Source of the DNA: Reticulitermes speratus
Lineage: Eukaryota > Arthropoda > Insecta > Blattodea > Rhinotermitidae
Direction: 5' to 3'
Assembly: GCA_021186555.1 (NCBI GenBank)
Contig: JAJKFL010000005.1
Coordinates: 6,772,678 to 6,836,677, forward strand
Length of the DNA stretch: 64,000 nucleotides
Shown: piece by piece, positions 54,740-64,000 of the stretch
Layout of the letters: every line of letters begins with the position of its first letter
How positions within the stretch are numbered: position 1 is the stretch's first letter
Notes under the pieces: model-generated
The model's database searches: none
The model's input: the letters and a program-made list of their open reading frames with translations, nothing else
Told to the model about the DNA's origin: nothing
Position numbers and translations under genes: made by a program

Positions 54740-54965
54740 GCCTTCGGCAACGATCGAAATATCCGGGTTCGATTACCGGAAGAAGCGATATTGCAACTTC
54801 ACTGCATCCAACTGTCTATCCTATCGGTACCGGGGGCTCCTTCACAGGAGGTTAAGATGCCGGGGCGTGAAGCTAACCACTCACTTGTACGTAAAGACAC
54901 GGACAAGAATTCGTGGATCTATACCTCCATTCCCCCATGCACTACACATTTATCTTTCTTTACAA
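54740..54965 (+). mobile_element. SINE-B-like relic with B box
   Basis: B-box-like GGGTTCGATTACCGG, then ATCGGTACCGGGGGCTCCTT, GCCGGGGCGTGAAGCTAACC and GGATCTATACCTCCATTCCC. Same old body variant as 37780 and 44145. Confidence 0.6.
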
Positions 54966-55059
54966 GATGACGAACCATCTGCAGAAGGAAAATTACTTTT
55001 CTATCCAGTACCGTATATCCGAAAGAGCAACGTTTTTAAGGTCCCCAGGCTATGCCCGC

Positions 55060-55405
55060 TGGCCCTTCTAATAGGGGTAATGAAGATTATTATAGAGCAT
55101 TGGTGGAAAGATACCGACAAGGGAAAACCGAACTCAGAGGGACAAAAGACAATATGAAAGCACTTTTCTGTCCATTGTTACCCGAGCATTGAATTGTTTG
55201 AAGATTCAAAACCCTATGTCCGCTTATCCTTCTGATAAGTGCACTATTACGAGAAAATATGGGATTAAGAATTGGTAGAATGATATTGACAAGGGAAAAC
55301 CAAACTACTCGCAGAGATACCGAGCCCAGTGTCACCTTATGCGTTTACATATCGCATGGACATAGAGATCGAACCCAGGCTTCCGCGGTGATAGGCAGGC
55401 GAATG
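55060..55405 (-). mobile_element. two degenerate SINE-E relics
   Basis: Minus-strand motifs of the SINE-E body appear twice: near 55090-55140 (CGGTTTTCCCTTGTCGGTAT) and 55255-55400 (GTTTTCCCTTGTCAATATC, then a head-like GGTTCGATCTC). They were probably once tandem or nested copies. Confidence 0.55.
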
Positions 55406-55410
55406 GATAT

Positions 55411-55937
55411 ACAGTGTGTCCACAAAGTCCCTTCGGGGTTTTGAAAAATTGTGGCGCGCAAACAAATTGAGCTAGCCACATGCGGCTTGCGGCAGATTAC
55501 AGTAAATCTCTGGAAGCTTTTTACTGACCTCAGTAGACCTCGATGTGGGCTCCCTTGGTGGCACGGAGAACGTCCAGACGATATTCGAGCTCTTGCCATG
55601 TTCTGTGGAGCATGTCCGCTGGAATAGCCGAGATCGCATTCCTGATGCGGGTCTTCTGGTCATCAAGTCATCTGTTGGCGGCAAAAGAAACTTCCAGAGT
55701 TTCACTGTAATCTGCCGCAAACTGCATTTGGCTAGCTCAATTTGTTTGCGCGCCACAGTTTTTCAAAACCCCGAAGGGACTTTGTGGACACCGCTGGAAT
55801 AGCCGAGATCGCATTCTTGATACGGGTCTTCCAGAGTTTCACTGTAATCTGCCGCAAACCGCATGTGGCTAGCTCAATTTGTTCGCGCGCCACAATTTTT
55901 CAAAACCCCGAAGGGACTTTGTGGACACACTGTACAT
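55411..55937 (-). pseudogene. Tc1-like element, transposase C-terminus, duplicated 3' terminus
   Basis: The terminus ACAGTGTGTCCACAAAGTCC (55413) is inverted at 55917-55936 (GGACTTTGTGGACACACTGT), flanked by TA. On the minus strand an open stretch reads TRIRNAISAIPADMLHRTWQ, ELEYRLDVLRATKGAHIEVY and stop (55530-55532). This is the usual C-terminus of a large insect Tc1/mariner-superfamily transposase. A frameshift lies just upstream (PPTDDL). The segment from GGAATAGCCGAGATCGC to the terminus is repeated, so the 3' terminus is present twice (55680-55793 and 55829-55936). Dead and internally deleted. Confidence 0.85.
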
Positions 55938-56284
55938 TATAGAGTACATAAAACACGTTTCGTACCTCACAGAGAACACAGTGCGCTTCCATTATAAAGA
56001 CCAATCAGTACATGCTGTATAGGGAAACAATCGCTGTTGATGTGGTATTGAATAATACGGCACACCTAAATACAATGTTGGTGAAAGGCAGATTTGCTGG
56101 TATTTAAACCTGACGGCTTTAAGGGATTGACACTACAAATACACTTTGGTCTGTGGTAAGGGGATTTCCTCATTTCCTGTCCGCCGTCAGGCATTCAGAA
56201 GTCACAAACTGACGTATACAGTTAGTTTGATGTATTTTGATGTACATTCCGTGCAATACTGTATGTTTCTTATTATGCAACCAA
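55938..56284. other. unassigned sequence
   Basis: No gene or element recognised. Confidence 0.4.
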
Positions 56285-56962
56285 CAGCATGCCAATAAAG
56301 TAAAGGTAAAGGTCTCCCTAGAACAGGCCATGAAGGCCCAGAGGGGGAGCAGAGGTATAGCTCTACTCTTTCTTAACCCTGGCACTAGATGAGGGTGGGT
56401 GATCAACTCCACTCCCCGGCCGCTTTACCCCCGGGAAAGAGATCCGGTGACCATTGTATAGGAGGCTGGGTGGGCCCCAGGGCCGGTCTGGACGGGTGCG
56501 GAAAATTTCGCCCCCAACGGGATTTTTTTTTTTTTTTTGCCTGTCCGGGGTTTTTCCCCTTTGATCCATTTTTGTACTGTTTAAATCCTTTCGTCCTTCA
56601 TGTCACTTTACGTTCCATACTACCGTCCTTACAACAAACACAACACAAACATCCATGCCCCCGGTGGGATTTTTTTTTTTTTTTTTTTGGTCCGGGGTTT
56701 TTCCCCTTTGATCCATTTTTGTACTATTTAAATCCTTTTGTCCTTCATGTTCCATATTAGTCCTTATACAACAAACACAACACAAACATCCATGCCCCCG
56801 GTGGGATTCGAACCCACAATCCCAGTAAGCGAGCGGCCGCAGACCCACGCCTTAGACCGCGCGGCCACTGGGATCGGCTAATGGGATTCGATCCCCGGAC
56901 CGTCCAGCCCGTAGCCAGTTTCTATACCGACTGAGCTATCCCGGCCCACCAGCATGCCAATA
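56285..56962 (-). mobile_element. composite SINE: B split by two A' bodies and one A head
   Basis: In minus-strand order: SINE-B head (GCCGGGATAGCTCAGTCGG; 56882-56949), SINE-A head and A' body with poly(A) (56672-56877), ATCCCACCGGGGGC and a second A' body with poly(A) (56523-56671), then ATCCCGTTGGGGGCG and the SINE-B body (56298-56522). The perfect TSD CAGCATGCCAATA at 56285-56297 and 56950-56962 encloses everything. AATCCCATT / AATCCCGTT flank the A' part. Confidence 0.9.
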
Positions 56963-57095
56963 CAAAGTATTATATATATATATATATATATATATACAGG
57001 GCATACACAAAAGAATGGTGCGGTTTTAATAGAGTTCACTATTAACACCGCACCATTCTTTTGTGTATGCCCTGTATATATATATATATATATCC
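56963..57095. mobile_element. palindromic mini-MITE in (TA)n, copy 2
   Basis: Perfect 33-nt arms with ACAGGGCATACACAAAAGAA and TGGTGCGGT are inverted around a short centre that itself pairs (TTAATAG / CTATTAA). It lies between (TA)n tracts, like the copy at 1547. Confidence 0.85.
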
Positions 57096-57150
57096 CTACT
57101 ACATGTTTCGGCGGTCGATCGCCATCCTCAAACAGCAACACCAACATTTA
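57096..57150 (-). other. hammerhead-like block, decayed
   Basis: Minus strand: TTGAGGA (first core base changed), T, GGCG-ATCGAC-CGCC stem II, GAAACATGTAGTAGGG. No convincing stem I. It abuts the palindromic mini-MITE. Confidence 0.35.
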
Positions 57151-57549
57151 AAACCTAATAAAGCCAGGTAGATATGTAGTCTTAAATGACGTCGTAGTCG
57201 TGACAGTTAATGTCATAAAACACAGCAGCTTATTGAATGGTTAATTAGAATTCTTAACAACAGTATTGAGGCTACCTGTGAATACAGGTTTTACAGTTTC
57301 GTGCTACGTATTTATCGCTGCGATGTACACCGAACGAAAAGTAAGAAGGACTCTGTGCCGTCTGTTTTTCATTAAACTTGTGAAAACGACTGTACAAACG
57401 CTGCAGCTCAGCGTAATTCCTACATTCTTCATTAGTATTTTGACCGAACGTAGGAACGGTTACACCCTACAGTCACTGTAGCATTTCTGTTGTTGATAAA
57501 ATTCCTCACAAATAAGGAAACTAAAAATATGTGATAAGCATAAAGCAGC
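57151..57549. other. unassigned sequence
   Basis: No gene or element recognised. Confidence 0.4.
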
Positions 57550-58115
57550 ACGTGTAATTAAATCCAGGATTTCCATGGCAAAAGCAGCACTCAACAAGAA
57601 GAAGACTCTTTTCACAAGCAAATTGGACTTAAATTTAATGAAGAAACTAATGAAATTATACACTCGGAGCATAGCTTTGTATGGTGCTAAAACTTTGACA
57701 GTTCTGAAACTAGGTCAGAAATATGTGGAAAGTTTTAAAATGTGGTGCTGGAGAAGAATGGAGAAGATCAGTTGGACCGATCGTGTGAGAAATGAAGAAG
57801 TATTACATAGAGTGAAGGAGGAGAGGAATATCGTACATACAATAAAAAGAAGAAAGGCTAACTGGATTGGTCACATCTTGCGTAGAAACTGCCTTCTGAA
57901 ACACGTGATTGAAGGAAAGTTAGAGGGAAGGATAGAAATGACGGGAAGACGAGGGAAAAAGCGTAAGCAGCTACTGGATGACCTTAAGGAAAAGAGAAGA
58001 TACTGGACATGGAAAGAGGAAGCACTAGATCGCACTCTGTGGAGAACTCGCTTTGGAAGAGGCTACGGACCTGTCGTAAGACAGACTACAGAATGAATGA
58101 ATCAAAATAGCAAAT
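57550..58115 (+). pseudogene. LINE-1 family ORF2 C-terminus, longest copy
   Basis: An uninterrupted frame (57575-58096; coding similarity starts slightly earlier at IKSRIS) reads MAKAALNKKKTLFTSKLDLN, SIALYGAKTLTVLKLGQKY, MWCWRRMEKISWTDRVRNEE, VLHRVKEERNIVHTIKRRKA, NWIGHILRRNCLLKHVIEGK, then KEEALDRTLWRTRFGRGYG and PVVRQTTE with TGA at 58094-58096. This is the region C-terminal to the reverse transcriptase core of a non-LTR retrotransposon, with no RT or endonuclease domain present. The start is an internal methionine of a 5'-truncated copy, not a real initiation site. The intact frame suggests a recent insertion or chance. It ends in (GAAT)n-like sequence. Confidence 0.88.
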
Positions 58116-58477
58116 TAATAATCCGAAAACTGTGAACTCCACTTGCCTGCAGAGGGTTTGCTCGTATATCTGAAGACGAAATGGATCACGGAAATAACAG
58201 CGTAAAGCTTAAAGTGTCGTATTTATGTTGGCTAACTGGTCGAGTTATGAACGTACAGCAGAAAATATTGTTCTAATTTTACAACCCCTGTGACATCGTA
58301 GTTCTAAAGTTGTGCCAAAGAATAAGTTAATTTCAGAATTCTTACGCGACCCATACACGTAGCTTTACATTACGTGATGATGAGACGTACTAGGCCAGAA
58401 ATAAAAGCGGGAAGAAACAAGGAAATAAAAGGGAACGAACGCGAAGGAAACAGAAAAAAGGTACGAAAAAAGAAAGT
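58116..58477. other. unassigned sequence
   Basis: No gene or element recognised. Confidence 0.4.
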
Positions 58478-58792
58478 TTAAACACAAACAATAAATGTAA
58501 AGTTCTCCCTAGAACAGGCCATGAAGGCCCAGAGGGGGAGTAGAGGTATAGCTCTACTCTTTCTTTAACCCTGGCACTAGGTAGGGGTGGGTGGTCAACA
58601 CCACGCCCCGGCCGCTTTACCCCCGGGAAAGAGACCCGGTACCCATTGTATAGGAGGCTGGGTGAGCCCCAGGGCCGATCTGGACGACTGCGGAAAATCT
58701 CGCCCCCTCCGGGATTCGACCCCGGACCGTCCAGCCCGTAGCGAGTCGCTATACCGACTGAGCTATCCCGGTCCCACTTAAACATAAACAAT
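58478..58792 (-). mobile_element. SINE-B copy with TSD
   Basis: Full SINE-B on the minus strand, near consensus: GACCGGGATAGCTCAGTCGG, GGTCGAATCCCGG-type B box region, tail GGAGAACTTTAC. TSD TTAAACACAAACAAT / TTAAACATAAACAAT at 58478-58492 and 58778-58792 (14 of 15). Confidence 0.95.
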
Positions 58793-60344
58793 GCAAGGAA
58801 TAAACAAATAAGTAATGTATGGACAACAGGCAAGAAAGTAACCTTATGCATGCATCTTAAGCAGTCGAATTATTTATGTTGCTTTGTTGACAGCACGTCT
58901 GGTGTACCTGCGCTCCTGTTTTTCCTGTTTACATCACTGCTCCACATATTTCCCATTATCATAGAACTTCACAGAGAGAGAGACAGATAGACAGACAGAC
59001 AGAGTTTCGCAGTTTCGTACTCTGAATATTCGTCTCGACTGAGAAAACTTCATTAAGTAGGGAGAACTGAAGATTATTCAGTAAACTTGTTTATGGGTCC
59101 CACAGGATAACGCGCTGACAGGCAAGCTTTCTGGATAATGTTCTTGACCCACGTACAATATGGAAATATGTATATATGAGATTAAGGCACGAAGACACAG
59201 TTTCCCTATGTTATTACTGTGAAACTACCGTAGCAAGCTGCTACTCTGTCATACGTGGTCCCACCGCTAGGCGGCAGGCATCTTCACCAGTGCATGTGCG
59301 GTAATTAGATGAATTTCGGTCTTCATATGGTTGATAAGTCATTAAAGTAAAAAAAAAATCTAACACTCACGCGGTGACAAATCCTTACAAAATTGTTTGA
59401 ACCGGTCGGTTCTCGCGGCAGACGACTGGTGACCGTCTAAGTTGCGAAGTGTTTGTATGTCTTCACGTTCAGATGTATAGCAGGATTTATTCCACAAAGT
59501 CTCAAGCTTCAGGCGCAGGTAACGTTAAGCCTAGGTTTATGTCACAAGTTGGACGAGTGCGCAAAGTCGTGTGCGCGTGTATCAGTGTGTTTCTGAAATC
59601 AGAGCGGTGGAGGTGTCAGTATTCGCCGGCTTACGTAGCAGCTGCAATCATGTGACTGAGGCAGGAGGGCCGTAAATTTTGTGAGACTCGCGTTAAAGGT
59701 TGTCATGCAAAATGACGGGAGACTTTGTGTGTGTAATCCTGCTATATATGAAATTTGAGTTCATGTCTCTCCTCGGTAGTGACCTTAAAATGTCTGCTCT
59801 CCGTGACTTGACACCTGCCGTCGGTATCAGACTTAAAGTGACCGACTGACTGTAACGGCGTGATTTAGTTCTCCCACCACATCAATACTGCTCGTTCCAA
59901 AAGTGACATTTCTGACAAACGTGCCTTCGACTTGTGACTGGTCACGGAAGGGGAGAGGTCTTGCTAGAAAAACAGCGGACAATCGTCATTGGTCACAATT
60001 AATTACAATATCCCTGACGATAAATCGTCCTCAGGGAGAGACATTGAAAAACTTACATAAGGATTAAGGTAAAAATGTTAGTATCACAACCTACTGTGAA
60101 TTTACGACGCACTAAAACTGTCAAAATCATATTTTTTTTAGTTCGTCCAAACGGGCCGTCCTAAAGGCATCGTTTCGCAGAACGAAAAATATAAATGTCA
60201 CAACTAAACATAAAAAAGTGTAGCTTCAGAAGTTATGGGGTTGTTCCAGTTTAGGGTGGAGACACAGCTGCACCGGTGAATTCCTGACTTCCAATTTTGT
60301 GAAACTCGAATTTTGGGGCATTTCCATCTTCATTTACGCGAAAG
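58793..60344. other. unassigned sequence
   Basis: About 1.5 kb with a GA/GACA microsatellite at 58974-59003 and no recognised gene. This is one of the least repetitive stretches in the window. Confidence 0.45.
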
Positions 60345-60490
60345 GATTTCAACCGGGATGTTCAGCTACAGAATGGCGTAGAGTGGATTAATCTGGCTCA
60401 GGATACAGACAAGTGGTGGGCTCTTGTGAATACAGTAATAAAACTTCGGGTACCGTGAAATGTGGTTTTTTTTGACTAGCTGAGAAACTA
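60345..60490 (+). pseudogene. LINE-2 3' end fragment
   Basis: GVEWINLAQDTDKWWALVNT, VIKLRVP and TGA, then the 3' UTR. This is the last ~35 residues of the LINE-2 ORF2 only. Confidence 0.75.
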
Positions 60491-60584
60491 TCAGCTCCGT
60501 TGATTCCTTTACTATGTACCTCTAGTTCAAATTCATTTCTTAGTTTCCTTGCGGCAAAAATGAGCACTAAAATTGCGCGATTTC

Positions 60585-60830
60585 AGACTTCTGCCGCGGT
60601 GTAAATGAGATCTGAGCTCTTCTGCGATGATATACAGCGTAGAGTGCTAGTTATTTACGGACGTTTCGGTAAAACCTATCGGTCCCATATTCAAGGGTCA
60701 AACAGTCCAAGACCCTTGAAGGTGGGACCGATAGGTTGTACCGAAACGTCGGTAAATAACTACCAATCTACGCTGCGTGACATCCTTGAAGAGCGAAAAG
60801 CTCAAGTACTAAAATTGTTTTGAAACCAGT
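60585..60830. mobile_element. MITE-F, full foldback copy
   Basis: Left arm GAGATCTGAGCTCTTCTGCG, inner ACGGACGTTTCGG; then CCCTTGAAGGTGGGACCG, TACCGAAACGTCGGTAAAT and the inverted arm GCTGCGTGACATCCTTGAAG, AGCG. It preserves both halves, so it folds end to end like the 9957 copy. Confidence 0.85.
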
Positions 60831-60925
60831 CAGCAACATTGGACTGCAATGGTTTCTTTTCTTTCTTAAATAAGCAACACACAGAAACACACCAGAATTA
60901 TATTTTTATATGTCAATGGGACGTC

Positions 60926-61096
60926 TATTTCATATAAATATTGTTTTACACCAACTAAATGCACTATTTATATAAGAATAATAAAATATTCTATAAAATA
61001 TCTAATACGGGGGTTTTAGATATTTTATAGAATATTTTATTATTCTTATATAAATAGTGCATTTAGTTGGTGTCAAACAGTATTTATATTCAAAAA
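60926..61096. repeat. long inverted repeat (hairpin), arms ~80 nt
   Basis: The left arm 60928-61007 (CACCAACTAAATGCACTATT, TATATAAGAATAATAAAA, TATTCTATAAAATATCTAA) is mirrored at 61014-61093 with only about four mismatches. The loop is very short and G-rich (TACGGGGG). Composed of about 85% A+T. It could be a recent foldback MITE; no TSD was identified. Confidence 0.92.
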
Positions 61097-61245
61097 TGCA
61101 CGGTGAAATTAGAATAAAGTTTGTCTATTTCATATATTTTACGGTCAGCTAGTTTTGTCTAGGTAAATAATATTCGGGATAGTTTCATATAAATTTTGGG
61201 TTGTTTTGGACTAACAAGTTATCCGTGTGGTTAATTAAGACAGCG

Positions 61246-61577
61246 TTATGAAGAGGCCTTTTTTTTTTTTTTTTTTTTTTTTGTGAGGGGGGCCCCGCAG
61301 CTGATGCTACGGACGCACCGCAGCCTTAAGGCTTATTGTGCAACCCCTGTGATGAAGATGAAGATGAGCAGTTTTTTTACCAAGTTTTACAAGTAATGGA
61401 GCACCAGTGGAATGAAATTGACAGGGGAAAACCGACAACTCGGAGAAAAACCTGTCCCAGTGCCACTTTGTCCACCACAAATCTCACATGGACTTGACCT
61501 GGGATCGAACCCGGGCCTCCGTGGTAAGAGGCCGGCGACTAACCGCCTGAGCCATGGCACAGCCTTTATGAAGAGGC
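61246..61577 (-). mobile_element. SINE-E copy with 12-bp TSD
   Basis: The best SINE-E copy: head GCCATGGCTCAGGCGGTTAG, B box GGGTTCGATCCC, body through GGTTTTCCCCTGTCAATTTC to CTTAAGGCTGCGGTGCGTCC, and a poly(A) tail seen as more than 20 T at 61258-61282. Perfect TSD TTATGAAGAGGC at 61246-61257 and 61566-61577. Confidence 0.95.
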
Positions 61578-62400
61578 TTAATAAAGCATCACACCATAAA
61601 GACACAGGTGGAGTGGATGTATATATGGATTGATACCGACAGAATCTGAAACACTGTAACAAATTTCAGGAAAAATCACCGTGTATCACATTCGATCAGA
61701 TGCAGTGATTTCCCTTTAACTCATTAATTTCACGCGGTTTTATGCAAAGAAAACACGAAACATATATCTCGTTTCAGGCTTTTTTGGTTGTTACTGTACA
61801 AAAGTTTTCCCTGCAGCTTGTGATTCTCTGCGAATATTGTCGCTTGCAGAGCTGGAACTCAATTAACCTACAATTCCTCGCATTAATTTGCTTGATGAAA
61901 CCTAGCAGGGCTGCCAACACAGAGACAGAGATAGACAATCCACTTGTAATGCTATCGCTGTTTTGTCTGTGTTTGCGAATCATTAGCGTGGTACTATGAA
62001 TGAGACCATACGTTACAGCGCTCACGGTTTGTGGCACTCAGGGGATTTCCCTATGTTTCAACTACATCAGTCACAGAAATATGAAGGGCATAATCTGATT
62101 GAATGTGTAATACGTCAGTAATCGTTGATTGCACGGAGCAGTGTGTGTACGATTCATGGAAATATATATAAACTTGTAACAGAATTCTATTTTGAATGTT
62201 ATTGATTGGCATTTATAGGTAGTATAAAACCTTCGAAAATTCAGTAAAGTTCAGTTATTTGGGAATGACAGTAATACTCGAAAATTACATTCACTCAATA
62301 TTTAGGAGCGGATTAAAATCAAGAGATTGCTTTCTAAAATTTGGTTTAGAACATTTTGTCTTCTAGCCTCGTGTGAACAATACAAACATAAGAACAGGTT
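61578..62400. other. unassigned sequence
   Basis: No gene or element recognised. Confidence 0.45.
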
Positions 62401-62665
62401 AAACTATAATCTGTCGATCCCAGTGGCCGCACGGTCTAAGCGTGGGTCTACGGCCGCTCGCTTGCTGGGACTGTGGGTTCGAATCCCGCCGAGGTCTCTT
62501 GTGAGTGTTGTGTGTTGTCAGGTAAAGGTCTCTGCGACGGGCTGACCACTTGTCCAGAGGAGTCCTACCGAGTGTGGTGTGTCTAAAGTGTGATCGTGAA
62601 GCCTCGATAATGAGGCGGCCTAGGCCCCCCAGGGGCTGTCGAGCAATAGGGAAAATAAAACTATA
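62401..62665 (+). mobile_element. SINE-A copy, internally deleted
   Basis: Full head (CGATCCCAGTGGCCGCACGG; GGTTCGAATCCC), then a deletion of about 15 bp where other copies read GGCATGGATGTCTG, then the normal body and tail. Likely TSD AAACTATA at 62401-62408 and 62658-62665. Confidence 0.9.
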
Positions 62666-62867
62666 CTTTGCTTTTCATGGCTAGAAAATGGGAACCAGCA
62701 ATTTATTGAGGAGCTTCGTAAGTTGTGCTTTTCACCAAAGGTTATTCCTTCTTCAGTGGCGCCTACACCACAATGCGGCCTAGCGCCTAGCTCCGTTTCT
62801 AAATCTGTTTATAGACATCTGAACTGCTTGGCCTTACGGACTTTTCCATCGTATGTATTAATATTCA

Positions 62868-62912
62868 CCACACTACATTTCGGGGACAGAATGTGTCACC
62901 GTCTTCAGGCTT
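62868..62912 (-). other. hammerhead-like block, decayed
   Basis: Minus strand: CTGAAGA (fits CTGANGA), then GGTGAC-loop-GTCCCC with one mismatch, then GAAATGTAG. Two bases of the usual GAAACATG are lost and no stem I is apparent. Confidence 0.3.
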
Positions 62913-63092
62913 GCTTCTTCTAAAACAGTATGCTACCACACAATAATTTACATTGTGGTTACACATCGATCCTCTTCCCGAACCGCGGTGTGTTAAATAT
63001 AAACACATACAATGAAAAAAGTCCATAAATTCAACAATTCAGCTGCCATTCACCATCGTCAGAACCCTAGAAAATAATACTGTTTATAGGTA

Positions 63093-63388
63093 CAGGTAAA
63101 ACTACTAAATTACAGGCCTGGACAGGCTCTTAGGTTTCCTGGAGGTTGAGGCTCCCAGATTTCTAGACATCAGCACATGAAGGTTGTAAGGTCAGCCCTA
63201 GGCACCGGCCGTCTTTACCCCCCAGGAAGTATTCCTGGTACTCAATTCTGTTAGAGGCTGAGTCGACCCAGGGCCTTAGTGCGGCCGGAAGGATTATATC
63301 AATGAAAAATTCCAATAACACCATCGGGAATCGAACCCGTGACCTTCCGGCTTGTAGCGCAGTGCCTCAACCAACTGAGCCACTGTGA
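63093..63388 (-). mobile_element. SINE-C copy 8
   Basis: Minus strand: AGTGGCTCAGTTGGTTGAGG, GGTCACGGGTTCGATTCCCG, body with GTAAAGACGGCCGGTGCC and GAGCCTGTCCAGGCCTG 3' end. Confidence 0.92.
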
Positions 63389-63467
63389 TTTTATTTGTAT
63401 TGTGTCGAGATTTAATACGTTAAAAATACTTTATATAATTAACAACTACAGCTACACACTTTAAACT

Positions 63468-63771
63468 TCAAAAGGTAAAGTAAAGCTCTCCCTATAACAG
63501 GCCATGAAGGCCCAGAGGGGGAGCAGAGGTATAGCTGTACCCTTTCTTTAACCTCGGCACTAGATGAGGGTGGGTGGTCAACTCCACGCCCCGACCGCTT
63601 TACCCCCGGGAAAGAGACCCGGTACCCATTGCACAGGAGGCTGGGTGGGTCCCAGGGCCGGTCTGGACGGCTGCGGAAAATCTCACCCCCACCGGGATTC
63701 GATCCCCGGACCGTCCAGCCCGTATCAAGTCACTATACCGACCGAGCTATCCCGGCCCCCTTTTCAAAAGG
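63468..63771 (-). mobile_element. SINE-B copy with TSD
   Basis: Near-consensus SINE-B on the minus strand (GGCCGGGATAGCTCGGTCGG head). TSD TTCAAAAGG at 63468-63476 and 63763-63771. Confidence 0.93.
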
Positions 63772-63884
63772 ACACTCTGAAACGTATTTAAGGCTCTGCA
63801 ACTACTTTACGGAACGTTCACTGGGTAAGTAATGATGAGCCGGCAGTACGATCTATATGCTTAGTGGTTCCACGCTAAAACATG

Positions 63885-64000
63885 TTACATTTGGGGTATA
63901 CCTTTGTATGGCGCTGAAACTTGGATACTTCGGAAAACTATATCAGAAATACCTGGAAAGTTTTGAAATGTAGTGCTGGAGAAGGGAAGTGTGAAACAAG
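63885..64000 (+). pseudogene. LINE-1 family fragment, cut by window end
   Basis: CTTTGTATGGCGCTGAAACT, TGGATACTTCGGAAAAC and GAAATACCTGGAAAGTTTTG match the LINE-1 ORF2 segment at 57.67 kb. A TAG stands where MWCWRR is expected and there is a frameshift nearby, so it is dead. It may continue past the window. Confidence 0.75.

Overview
This is animal nuclear DNA, almost certainly from an insect. It is intron-like or intergenic, moderately AT-rich, and built almost entirely of transposable-element debris. No intact host gene, rRNA, functional tRNA, CRISPR array or bacterial-style operon is visible. The longest open frames come from tandem repeats, whose unit is a multiple of 3, or from 5'-truncated retrotransposon and transposase ends. 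The mix of abundant tRNA-derived SINEs, three LINE 3' ends, mariner/Tc1 relics, hAT-like and pogo-like MITEs and foldback elements resembles cockroach or termite (Blattodea) genomes. That assignment rests on recalled similarity of translated repeat peptides and is an inference.

Five SINE families are recognisable, each with an internal RNA polymerase III promoter (A and B box) in a tRNA-like head. SINE-A has a Leu-type head and poly(A) tail, with a variant body called A'. SINE-B has a Lys-like head. SINE-C has a third head. SINE-D has a head that keeps its acceptor-stem complementarity and has a trinucleotide or dinucleotide tail. SINE-E is the fifth. Many copies have clean target-site duplications (TSDs) of 8-15 bp. 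SINE-B and SINE-C share a central domain although their heads differ, and SINE-A and SINE-D share a 3' end. Several loci are composite SINEs joined at poly(A)/B-box junctions (2610-3360, 15205-15637, 56285-56962).

Layout: 1-14 kb holds a 27-bp and a 70-bp tandem array, SINEs, two LINE fragments and foldback MITE-F. 14-29 kb holds LINE fragments, SINEs, pogo-like MITEs and a dead mariner. 29-37 kb holds three large tandem arrays (48, 45 and 50 bp), hAT-like MITEs and a foldback element with a SINE inside it. 38-47 kb holds a GC-rich inverted-repeat element, further foldback elements, SINEs and a 78-bp array. 48-64 kb holds two Tc1-like transposase ends, inverted LINE ends, a 30-copy 34-bp array, SINE composites and the longest LINE fragment.

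The most interesting signal is a recurrent hammerhead-ribozyme-like block: CTGATGA or CTGAAGA, then a short GC hairpin, then GAAAC and a short palindrome. It sits on opposite strands in the two arms of foldback elements at 34309-35053 and 40381-40590, alone at 38231-38280, and in more decayed form at 21.25, 57.1 and 62.9 kb. A related block lies in the core of the abundant MITE-F family. Penelope-like elements and retrozymes are known to carry hammerhead ribozymes, so these may be non-autonomous relatives. All copies have an extra base between the catalytic core and stem II, so activity is unproven.
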